Assembly (NCBI GenBank): GCA_903908495.1 | Contig: CAIVSK010000018.1 | Span: forward strand, 1-32,137 | DNA: 32,137 nucleotides | Reading direction: 5' to 3' | Source of the DNA: Akkermansiaceae bacterium | GTDB lineage: Bacteria > Verrucomicrobiota > Verrucomicrobiia > Verrucomicrobiales > Akkermansiaceae | In this document: positions 6,813 through 13,877 of the stretch, one piece after another | How the letters are laid out: every line of letters begins with the position of its first letter | How positions within the stretch are numbered: the stretch's first letter is position 1 | Position numbers and translations under genes: made by a program | Notes under the pieces: generated by a model | Told to the model about the DNA's origin: nothing | What the model saw: the letters and a program-made list of their open reading frames with translations, nothing else | Database searches by the model: none

Positions 6813-8261
6813 TTAGATTCTTGAGCCCAGGGAGTTGCCAAGGCCTGCGGTGACATTGGTGCGGTGATCCGTGTAGACAGCCGCAGTCATGCTGATGTTA
6901 GCGTGGCGGAGCAGTCGAGATGCTGCGTGAATGCCGGCCTGGGCGCAGATGATCGAGCCGAATTCCTTCCTCAAGGTGTGAAGAGGCATACGACTGGTTA
7001 TTTCCTTGGCCTTTAGCCACTTGATCAACTCGTCGTGGGCCCGATTGGCGCGGTAATGCACCTTGTCGGCTCCGGCTCTGGGCGCACACCCTTGCACTAC
7101 AAACTCATCCCTTGCATCGGATTTCCATCTTCTGAGAAGTTCCATGATCTGCGGGTCCAATGGAATTTTTCCGGCCGAATCCGCTTTCGGTGCGTGGGCA
7201 TCAGTGGTTTCGATCCACAGACAATTGGCAAAGAAATCAATTTGCGACCACAGAAGGGTATCGATTTCACCACGGCGTAGTCCGGCGCATAATCCCAGTA
7301 CCAAGACTTTGAATGCCTCTCGTTTTCGGAATGAGCTCAGTTCAGCGCGAATTCGTTCCGCTGGAGTAGCCTCAGGGGCATCGCCTGTTTGTCCAGAATG
7401 CTCCCATGCCACTTGAATTTCTGTTTGGGTAGTAGCAATGGCCAACTCCAAGCTCCCTGCCGACAGTAGTTCCTCGGGATTAGCTATTTGAGAGCGATAC
7501 CTGTTCTCGCCTTCTTCCAACAAGCTGAACGTTGAGAAGGGAACGGGGTCTGGCAATTTGACGTGAGGAATTTTCGCGCGAACGTCACTGGCAAAAATGG
7601 CCTTGCCAGCGCGAATGCAAGAATTCGCACTGCGCGTGGAAGACATGAGTTTTTTCGGATTGTTTTTGTGCCTCGCCAGATACTCCTTTCGCCATTTCGA
7701 AAGATTCTCCTCTGTAAAGAATCGCAACGGCGTCGCATCTACAAACTGTTGCCACACCGTCGCGCCTCCGTCGACGTAGTCGTATTTGCTGAGTTTTTTG
7801 GCAACTCTAGGTTTGCGCTTCTTTTTCTTTGAATCGGGTTTGTCTGGCTTATCCGGCATTTCAGGCGGATTGAGGAAAGCCGCAATCGTTCTGACCTTGG
7901 TGGTATAAATTCTAAGCGTGCGCGGTTTAATTTCTCCATGAGCGTCCACTTCCGCGAGATACTCGCCGAGCGTAAGGGTGACCTTCGGTTTCGGAGTTTC
8001 TCCTCTGAACAATTGCAAGCCCTGTTCCCAGCCTTTCATTCGTACCAACGAATCCAGCTCCCTGGCCGCCTTGGCCGCTGCACTTTTCTTGGTGGCTTGA
8101 AGGGTAACTCCTCGTCGCTCACCGTGGGCTTGAATCTTTACGTGATAGTGGCCGTTCAGCTTGGCGCCACCGTCTTCATCTCGAAATGCAGGTTGGTAAA
8201 CCCGCTGTTCCCAATAGCGGATGTCGTTGCGGGAGAATTTGGTTTTTTCTTTCTGTGCCAT
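6813..8261 (-). CDS. Tyrosine recombinase / integrase
   Basis: This 482-aa protein has an N-terminal AP2-like/arm-binding region, a SAM-like core-binding domain (about 95-230, with a Lys-rich insert near 145-155) and a C-terminal catalytic domain. Visible catalytic residues are Arg in G-L-R-R-G-E-I (near 327), His and Arg of H-T-L-R (near 428-431), His in L-L-R-H-A-N-I (near 452) and the nucleophile Tyr in A-V-Y-T-D (near 463). All members of the R-H-R-H-Y set are present, so it should be active. The ATG at 8261 is chosen; the frame can extend only to a GTG at 8294 (11 more residues) before a stop. The start lies about 155 bp from a tRNA 3' fragment, as for tRNA-integrating elements. A four-fold 11-bp-spaced repeat overlaps the start. 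Confidence 0.93.
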   Translation of the reverse strand: MAQKEKTKFSRNDIRYWEQRVYQPAFRDEDGGAKLNGHYHVKIQAHGERRGVTLQATKKSAAAKAARELDSLVRMKGWEQGLQLFRGETPKPKVTLTLGEYLAEVDAHGEIKPRTLRIYTTKVRTIAAFLNPPEMPDKPDKPDSKKKKRKPRVAKKLSKYDYVDGGATVWQQFVDATPLRFFTEENLSKWRKEYLARHKNNPKKLMSSTRSANSCIRAGKAIFASDVRAKIPHVKLPDPVPFSTFSLLEEGENRYRSQIANPEELLSAGSLELAIATTQTEIQVAWEHSGQTGDAPEATPAERIRAELSSFRKREAFKVLVLGLCAGLRRGEIDTLLWSQIDFFANCLWIETTDAHAPKADSAGKIPLDPQIMELLRRWKSDARDEFVVQGCAPRAGADKVHYRANRAHDELIKWLKAKEITSRMPLHTLRKEFGSIICAQAGIHAASRLLRHANISMTAAVYTDHRTNVTAGLGNSLGSRI

Positions 8262-8292
8262 AGCTGTGCCGTTTCTGTGCCGTTTCTGTGCC
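8253..8292. repeat. Four CTGTGCC iterons, 11-bp period, over the integrase start
   Basis: CTGTGCC occurs at 8253, 8264, 8275 and 8286, each exactly 11 bp apart, with partly conserved spacers (gtttcTGTGCC). The run spans the integrase start codon. One helical turn between copies puts all copies on the same DNA face, as expected for cooperative protein binding. Candidates are integrase or the excisionase-like protein. Confidence 0.8.
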
Positions 8293-8382
8293 ACTTTTCA
8301 CACGGTTCATGGATGAGCGCAAGAGTTTTCTTTGGGTCATAATCCTTTTAAATACCACATAATAAGCGAATTGCGTATCCTG

Positions 8383-8408
8383 TGAACTGTTATGAACTCT
8401 CTTGAACT
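8383..8408. repeat. Three TGAACT repeats, 10-bp period, next to the attachment site
   Basis: TGAACT occurs at 8383, 8393 and 8403 with an exact 10-bp period and ends 8 bp before the tRNA fragment. Direct repeats at this place in an element end often serve as arm-type integrase sites. That role is inference. Confidence 0.75.
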
Positions 8409-8416
8409 TTACTGGA

Positions 8417-8469
8417 CAAAAGGACTCATAAGCCTTTGGTCGGCGGTTCAAATCCGCCCTCTGCTACCA
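8417..8469 (+). other. 3' half of a tRNA gene (CAT anticodon): probable attachment site
   Basis: The segment contains an anticodon loop CTCATAA in an almost complete stem (AAGGA with GCCTT, last pair A-G mismatched), a 5-base variable loop, a perfect T-arm (GGCGG-TTCAAAT-CCGCC), a 3' acceptor strand CTCTGCT, discriminator A and encoded CCA. No matching 5' acceptor strand (AGCAGAG) or D-arm exists upstream, so this is not a working tRNA. A 3' tRNA fragment beside an integrase gene is the standard footprint of integration into a tRNA gene. The mismatch at the edge of the anticodon loop suggests that the crossover was in the anticodon arm. The anticodon CAT means tRNA-Met or the lysidine-modified tRNA-Ile. 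Confidence 0.8.
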
Positions 8470-9028
8470 GTTCATTATCAACGATTTGCAGCGATTTGCA
8501 GCCTGTCAAAAAATCGGCCTTGGGCCCGTATGCGGCCTCTATCAAACGAGGAATCGCTTGATTGGTGACTGGATTTCGTCGGGTGGAACATTTCTCGGAG
8601 TGGGTTTTTCGGCTGACAGCGGACCGTTGTGGCGGGTTGAGCTGGCCAGACGTACGGCGAACAATGCGGCTGCACCCCAAGCCTTCTTTGGCGCATCCCT
8701 CAGCCCGGCGGCGGCAATCATCGTGCCACGCGCCAATTCCGGGATAAGTCTGGAAGAATTCATGGGGCTAGAATGCTGCGCCTCACTCCAGCGGAACCGA
8801 CATCCGCCTGCTCGTCAGGAGTCGGTTCAGGAGAACGAGGTCTTCCTCACTGACGTCAACGAAGGTGGCGAGGCTTCTCAACGCCATCACAATATGGGGC
8901 GTAACCCTACTTCGGAGGTCATCGTGTGGAAGTCCTGCGAGCCGCAGCAGATCAGCGGCAGGTGGTGGCCATCAGGTGTGCGGGGTAGCGTTCGCCCTCG
9001 ATCTGGATCCCGACCGCCGCGCTCTCGA
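8470..9028. other. Gene debris without a supported intact gene
   Basis: The 560 bp after the attachment site hold no frame I can support. On the minus strand two short frames look coding-like but are broken: the frame-shifted continuation of the autotransporter-like remnant down to a TGA at 8952, and an overlapping frame in the next register ending at a TGA at 8783. The plus-strand frame 8486-9037 has no recognisable content. The stretch looks like decayed coding sequence, possibly connected with past insertions at this site. Confidence 0.45.
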
Positions 9029-10066
9029 TCACGGTGAAATCGTCAGCCGTCCCGGGGGGGGGCAGGGTTCCGCCGCGTTCAAGCGGGCGAACAACCTACC
9101 CGCCACCTCGTTGCTGCGCGGAATGAGCACCTCAACGCGATCAACGTGTGGACCGAATCCGTCGTTGTCCACGTTGATGACCACTCCGTTGACACCCTGC
9201 TCCGCGTTAGTCCATGAGCCAGCGAGGCCCGCGTTGTATTGGATACCAAGGTTCAGATAGATCGCGTCATCGTTGCGGCGGTAGATCACCCGCAAATAGG
9301 TTTCATCCACCCCAATTTGTGGCAGCAGTCCACAGGAGTTGGAGCCGGGGGTTGCAGGATTGGGCTCGCCGCCGATCACGAATTCGATGCCGTTGGCGAT
9401 GCCGTCCAGATCGGGATCAGCGCCGAATGCGACGTCCCCAGCCTGCAGGCCTTTACCGTATGCCCAGGCGAGATAAGGTGACAACACCTTGAGATCGACA
9501 AATCCCCCCGACCCACCGTAGGTAATGCCCAAAGAATAGGACTGCGCGCCGTAAGTCACTGTCATTACGGAATTGCTGCCGGGAAGATTGCGAAAAGTGC
9601 CGGTGAAATGCCCGGTGCCCGCCGCATTGATGATGCGGAAGGTGTCACCATAGGAGGGGGTGTATTGCAGGGCGACCTGCAAGTCAGTTAGATCCGTGCC
9701 TACATCGAGGGCGGCCCCATCGCCGATGGCGACCTGGTCATACGACGAGGCACTGGTGAGTTCGACCGCGCAAGCGGGATGAGCACCTCCGGCGACAAAT
9801 CCCACATTCCCGTAGAGAGTGAGCGTGGCTGGTGAGCCACCTTGGGCGATCTTCGCACCGTCGGAAATCGAGAGATTGCCAGAGAGCGCACCCGCGCCAC
9901 TGAGCCGGGCGGCGGCACCTGACATGCGGTGGGCGCCCGCACCGAGCACGATATGGCTGTCGGTGACAAGGGCGCCGGTGTGGGCCGACCCGCCGAATAG
10001 ATTGATACTGCCAGCACTGGCGTGGATGGAGCCACTGTTGGCTACGGCGGCATAAATGGAGTTGTC
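9029..10066 (-). pseudogene. 5'-truncated autotransporter-like beta-strand protein
   Basis: The frame opens after a TAG at 10067-10069 and runs 345 codons. Its first 60 residues (I-Y-A-A-V-A-N-S-G-S-I-H-A-S-A-G-S-I-N) read as the middle of a parallel beta-helix/passenger-type repeat region, so the real 5' part with signal peptide is missing. Then come a Y-T-P-S-Y-G-D-T-F-R-I-I segment of the kind found in autotransporter-associated repeat proteins, an acidic D-P-D-L-D-G-I-A-N-G-I-E-F-V-I-G-G-E-P-N linker typical of secreted Verrucomicrobia proteins, and a C-terminal beta domain ending in G-R-L-F-A-R-L. A C9 run (G9 at 9054-9062) sits near the 3' end, and one extra base there would continue the frame to 8952. 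The lack of a start and this run suggest a decayed gene. Confidence 0.72.
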
Positions 10067-10133
10067 CTAAGTTATTACCAGATTTCTTGGCAAAGCCTAC
10101 CGTATTGATAGCTTTCCGCTTGGGACCATTCCA

Positions 10134-10790
10134 ATGCTTCTGGCGAAACCCAAATTTTCCTACATGACCCCGCCGGGCCAACGCCGCACCTTCCGCACCT
10201 TCCGCAACGAGGCGCTCGAGCAATACGGCACCTTGTCCGATCTCGCGGGCCGCTACACCTACCTCGCGGCGAAAAGCTACGACTACGAGACCGGCCTGCT
10301 CGGAACCACAGCGGGCAAGCAGGTGATCGCCAACATCGTCGCCTCGCGCTCACTCGGCGATCTGACCGGCGACCAACCGCAGGCGACGGTCAGCGCACTC
10401 GGCGATTCTGGTCTGGCCGGCACGATGGCCCAACTCAACGCGGACTTTTCGGTGGCCAAGGGCCGCCTGGGAATCAACAACCCGGATCCTTACGGCACGC
10501 TCTTCAGTCTGCGCCAAGAGTTGTTCAGGCTGCAGGATGATCCGGCGCTCACCAGCGACGACGCCGCCTGGAAACAGCGGTTGCAGCAATCCATCGTGCC
10601 CGACCTGATGGCCGACCCGGACGTGGCGAGGTATTGCAACAACCTGAAAATGGCCGACGGCAGTCCCGCACCCGGCATCGTCATTGCGTTTGGCAGCACC
10701 ATTGATCAGGTTAAAAACTTCTTTATTTTATTGATTAGAGGTGTGTGTGTGCCACTCTCGCGTCTGCAAGAAAACACCTGTAACTTATGA
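10134..10790 (+). pseudogene. Truncated paralogue of the C-terminal region of the 2861-aa giant protein
   Basis: Residues about 17-195 of this frame align without gaps to residues about 2487-2664 of the protein encoded at 23197-31782. Long identical blocks include R-Y-T-Y-L-A-A-K, D-Y-E-T-G-L-L-G, V-A-S-R-S-L-G-D-L-T-G, G-L-A-G-T-M-A-Q-L and F-S-L-R-Q-E-L-F-R. Well over half of the residues are identical by eye. Similarity starts abruptly at T-F-R-T-F-R and stops at K-N-F-F (about 10718); the last 20 codons are unrelated. The paralogue lacks more than 2400 residues at the N-terminus and about 200 at the C-terminus, and has no signal peptide. It is best read as a remnant of a second copy of the giant gene. 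Confidence 0.85.
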
Positions 10791-10867
10791 AAAATCGACA
10801 ACTATTATGTGCTGGTATTGCTGTGCTTTGTCTGAATGCGAGCATCACCATGGTGCAGCCTCGCTAG
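10787..10867 (+). CDS. 26-codon signal-peptide-like ORF (gene remnant or leader)
   Basis: From the ATG at 10787 the frame encodes a basic start (M-K-N-R), a hydrophobic core (L-L-C-A-G-I-A-V-L-C-L) and a short tail ending at TAG. This is a typical export signal with nothing attached. It lies 19 bp before the histidine kinase start. It may be the severed 5' end of a secreted-protein gene left in this debris zone, or a short leader peptide. Evidence for expression is absent. Confidence 0.35.
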   Translation: MKNRQLLCAGIAVLCLNASITMVQPR

Positions 10868-10886
10868 CAGATTTCAATTGTCCGCC

Positions 10887-12023
10887 ATGACTCCCGACTT
10901 GGAAACTCGCACGATTCCGCGGCGCGGCGGTGAGGTGGGTGCGCCGCGAAGCTGGCTGTTCCGGGTGCTGGACGGGCGGCGGACGGCGTTTTTCTGGTGT
11001 CTGCAACTGGTGTTCTGGGGCGGAATGGTGTTGATGATGTGCTTGATGACTTCGTTCGTCAGGCCCATCAATAGCAACGATATGACACTCATCCTTGAGC
11101 GCGTCGCTGTGGGCTTGTTGATCAGCGGCGGCCTGCGCGAAATCTATCGGCACAGCGCCGCCCGCCGATTGCTGGGCTGGAGAAAAGCGCTGGTGATTTT
11201 GGGTCTTTGCCTGTCCGTTGCCCTGTTGGAAAAGCAGCTTAGCCTCGCGCTGTTCCACCATCTGGGGTTGCCGCGGCCCCAGGTGACGGAGTATTTCCAG
11301 GGCCGCAGCTCGGTCACGATGCGCTTCATCGTACTGCTATCATGGAGCGGGTTTTACTTCGCCTTCCACCAGTTGGAGGCGGCCCACGCACTCGAGTTGC
11401 GGGCGTTGCAGGCAGAGGTGGCGGCCCGCGACAACCAGCTCCGCCACATGCAGGCACAGCTCAACCCGCACTTTTTATTCAACGCGCTCAACACCGTACT
11501 CGCCAGCAAGAACGACCCCGAGGCGGTGGAAGAAGTCACTCAATGTTTGGCCGACTACCTGCGCTTTTCGCTGCATGAGACCGATGAGCTGGAACCGCTG
11601 GCGCGTGAATTCGATGCCCTGGAAACCTACCTCACCGTCCAGCGGATCCGCTTCGGGGACAACCTGGTTTGCCAGATCAACTGCGAAACTGCGGCACGGT
11701 CGTTGCAGGTGCCGCCCATGATGATCCAGCCATTGCTGGAAAACGCCTTCAACCATGGTGCCGAGACCAGCCCGATGCCGCTGCAAGTGAAACTCAGCGC
11801 CGCGCTGGTTGATGGATTCCTCAACGTGACAGTGGCCAATACCGGCCGCTGGGTTCCGCCCGGTATGGGTCGCTCCACCGGCATCGGCATCCGCAGCCTG
11901 CGCCAACGCCTCCAACTGCTCATCGGCGCCGCCGCCACCGTGACCTCCGAAGCGGGCGACGGCTGGGTGCGCGTGACCATCCGCATCCCCATGCCCACCC
12001 ACATTCCTTCCAAGGTCCGATGA
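10887..12023 (+). CDS. LytS/YehU-type membrane sensor histidine kinase
   Basis: This is a 378-aa protein. About four hydrophobic membrane segments lie in the first 165 residues, followed by a short coiled linker (H-A-L-E-L-R-A-L-Q-A-E-V-A-A-R). The His_kinase-family phosphoacceptor motif L-N-P-H-F-L-F-N follows (His near 195). The ATPase N-box reads Q-P-L-L-E-N-A-F-N-H-G (near 285) and a G-box lies in G-I-G-I-R-S-L-R-Q-R-L (near 332). This is the layout of LytS-type kinases that sense envelope signals and phosphorylate a LytTR regulator. The ATG at 10887 is preferred over 10836, whose extra residues are not membrane-like. The stop overlaps the start of the regulator gene by ATGA, so the two are translationally coupled. 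Confidence 0.93.
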   Translation: MTPDLETRTIPRRGGEVGAPRSWLFRVLDGRRTAFFWCLQLVFWGGMVLMMCLMTSFVRPINSNDMTLILERVAVGLLISGGLREIYRHSAARRLLGWRKALVILGLCLSVALLEKQLSLALFHHLGLPRPQVTEYFQGRSSVTMRFIVLLSWSGFYFAFHQLEAAHALELRALQAEVAARDNQLRHMQAQLNPHFLFNALNTVLASKNDPEAVEEVTQCLADYLRFSLHETDELEPLAREFDALETYLTVQRIRFGDNLVCQINCETAARSLQVPPMMIQPLLENAFNHGAETSPMPLQVKLSAALVDGFLNVTVANTGRWVPPGMGRSTGIGIRSLRQRLQLLIGAAATVTSEAGDGWVRVTIRIPMPTHIPSKVR

Positions 12024-12781
12024 TTTCCGCCCTGCTCATTGACGACGAAGCCGCAGCCAACCAGCACCTGCGCCAGTTGCTGGCGGTCCACCCGCAGGTG
12101 CAAATCCTCGGCGCGGTCGCGAGCGTGGCGGCGGCCATCGCATTCCTGGCGGAGCAAACGCCGGATGTCATCTTCCTCGATGTCAACATGCCCGGCCGCA
12201 CGGGGCTTGAGCTCCTGCCGGAGCTGGCCACGGCGGACATTGCAGTGGTTTTTGTCACGGCGCACGAAAATTACGCCATCCCCGCCTTCGATGCCGGGGC
12301 TGTCGATTACTTGGTCAAACCCGTCAACCCGCAACGACTGGCGTTGATGATTCCGCGCTTGGTGACCGCGGTGACCCGGCGGCACCAGCCACTTGCGGAG
12401 GAAGCGAGCCCGCCCGCGCTGCCGGTGGACGAGACCCTTTCATTTCCGGTCTGCGACTCCAAGGGGCTGAGGATTTGCCGACGTTGTGAGATTGTGTGGA
12501 TCGAAGCGATGCAGAACTACACGCGAATCCAAATCAAGAACCACCCCACCGCCCTCTCGGCGCGCCGCAGCATGGGCGAGTGGGAGTCGCTGTTGGGCGA
12601 GCCCGATTTCTATCGCCTCAGCCGCTTCCTGCTCATTCGGCTCGACTCCCTGCGCTCGATCGAATGGAACCCGCGCAGCCAGAGCCGACTCACGATGGAG
12701 GGTGCCGCCGAGCCCCTATCCATCGGCCGCCAGGCCGCCGCCAGGCTCAAGGAGATCCTCGTCCAGCGCGAGGCTCAATAG
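12020..12781 (+). CDS. LytTR-family response regulator
   Basis: This is a 253-aa protein. The receiver domain (1-120) has the acidic pair D8/D9, the phosphorylation site D54 in V-I-F-L-D-V-N-M-P-G, T80 and K100, all at the expected spacing. The C-terminal LytTR DNA-binding domain (about 143-250) shows I-x-W-I-E-A-M-Q-N-Y-T-R-I near its start and Y-R-L-S-R-F-L-L-I-R-L-D-S-L-R-S-I. LytTR regulators usually control exported or cell-surface products, and the next genes encode exactly such proteins. Direct control of them is inference. The gene overlaps the kinase gene by 4 bp. A 212-bp gap follows before the next start. Confidence 0.93.
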   Translation: MISALLIDDEAAANQHLRQLLAVHPQVQILGAVASVAAAIAFLAEQTPDVIFLDVNMPGRTGLELLPELATADIAVVFVTAHENYAIPAFDAGAVDYLVKPVNPQRLALMIPRLVTAVTRRHQPLAEEASPPALPVDETLSFPVCDSKGLRICRRCEIVWIEAMQNYTRIQIKNHPTALSARRSMGEWESLLGEPDFYRLSRFLLIRLDSLRSIEWNPRSQSRLTMEGAAEPLSIGRQAAARLKEILVQREAQ

Positions 12782-12993
12782 GCCCGCCCCCCGAATTGCA
12801 CAGTTCGTGCGTGGTTTGACCCGTTTCGTCACTTTTCCCTCGCTTTGGCGGGATTTTCGCCGATCAACAGCGGCGTTGCCTGTGGCGCTAATCCGCATTC
12901 CGCAGCCACCGCTTCAAACACACATCAACGCACCAGGTGAGACCAATTTCACGAAATAAACTTGTATTTTTCTTAATCCGGCCGGTTCAATCC

Positions 12994-13830
12994 ATGAAAT
13001 ACATCCAACAAATTATATCGTGTCTGTTTGCCGCCGCAACGACGGCGAGCGCATTTCCGCCCGCGCCGTATTACACGCTCTACGGGATCGTGCGCGACCA
13101 GGTGGGGCAGACGGTCGCGGGCCAGGCGGCGGAGATTGTGTTGCTCAAGGGCGGGGTTGAGGTCGGTCGCACGCCGCTTACCAGCGGCCGTCTCGACGAG
13201 AACTACGAGCTCAACATCCGCATTGATGCGGCGCGCAGCGGCACCACCTTGTACAGCACCAAGGCGGTGGCGGCGCAGGGGGACTTCAGTCTGGTGGTGT
13301 CGATGAACGGGGTGTGGTTCTACCCGATCGAGTGCAATGGCACGCTCAAGGCGGGCAAGGGCGGGGAGCGGACGCGGTTGGACCTGAATCTGGGCGAAGA
13401 TGCCAACAAAGATGGATTGCCGGATGCGTGGGAGGAGTGGCAGTTGTATCTGGCGGGCATTTACCCCGACGCCAATGGCAACTGGGACCTCAGCCTGCTC
13501 GGTGGGGCCAACGGACACTTCATGAACAGCCGCCTGACCAATTTGGAGGCTTATATAGCGGGCACCTTTGCCGGCGATGCCTCGACCTTCCAACTCTCGC
13601 TCAAGGAGAAGCTGCCGGATAGCGTGCGCTTCGAGTTCTACGCCATCACCGGCAAGGTTTACACCATCGAAAGCTCCATCGATATGAAAACCTGGACCCG
13701 GGTGCCCATCGCCGTCGGCTCGCCCGGTGCCGGCAGCCAATCGTACCAGGCCACCAATGTAGGCATCATCACCGTGTTCACCGCTCCGCGCTCCGCCACC
13801 AGCGAAATGTTCCGCCTGACGGTTAGGTGA
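12994..13830 (+). CDS. Secreted protein with TSP3-like acidic segment
   Basis: This 278-aa protein has a signal peptide (M-K-Y-I-Q-Q-I-I-S-C-L-F-A-A-A, cleavage probably after A-S-A). Residues about 25-125 look like a beta-sandwich (Y-T-L-Y-G-I-V-R-D-Q-V-G-Q) of carboxypeptidase-regulatory or filamin-like type. Residues about 130-165 hold L-G-E-D-A-N-K-D-G-L-P-D-A-W-E-E-W, a thrombospondin type-3-like calcium motif common before C-terminal modules in Verrucomicrobia secreted proteins. The last 80 residues are a beta domain with F-Y-A-I-T-G-K-V-Y-T-I-E-S-S and T-W-T-R-V, as in other verrucomicrobial exported proteins. The ATG at 12994 is chosen because the GTG frame upstream would bury the signal peptide. 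It is the first of four exported proteins. The function is unknown. Confidence 0.82.
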   Translation: MKYIQQIISCLFAAATTASAFPPAPYYTLYGIVRDQVGQTVAGQAAEIVLLKGGVEVGRTPLTSGRLDENYELNIRIDAARSGTTLYSTKAVAAQGDFSLVVSMNGVWFYPIECNGTLKAGKGGERTRLDLNLGEDANKDGLPDAWEEWQLYLAGIYPDANGNWDLSLLGGANGHFMNSRLTNLEAYIAGTFAGDASTFQLSLKEKLPDSVRFEFYAITGKVYTIESSIDMKTWTRVPIAVGSPGAGSQSYQATNVGIITVFTAPRSATSEMFRLTVR

Positions 13831-13877
13831 AAAGCTGAAACAGGCAACAGGAAAGCTGCGCGACGATAGATGAAATA

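Larger units (their letters stand above)
4827..8469. mobile_element. Right end of a tRNA-integrated mobile element (left end not visible)
   Basis: An integrase, an excisionase-like protein, a divergent repressor-like protein and an orphan gene with its own terminator end at a tRNA 3' fragment. Because the tRNA fragment is on the plus strand, the intact tRNA and the other end should lie to the left. No second copy of the T-arm plus acceptor sequence is seen in 1-8400, so the element may extend through the ATPase/HigBA/Hsp70 genes and out of the window. The left coordinate given here only marks the part with clear mobile-element features. Confidence 0.5.

Noticed and set aside
8783..8975. Minus-strand short frame containing F-V-D-V-S-E-E-D-L-V-L-L-N-R-L-L
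   Set aside because: It looks coding-like but has no good start and no family assignment; kept only as possible debris in the description of 8470-9028.
8486..9037. 183-codon plus-strand frame after the attachment site
   Set aside because: Composition looks random and ends in Arg/Ser/Pro-rich sequence; no start signal or family.
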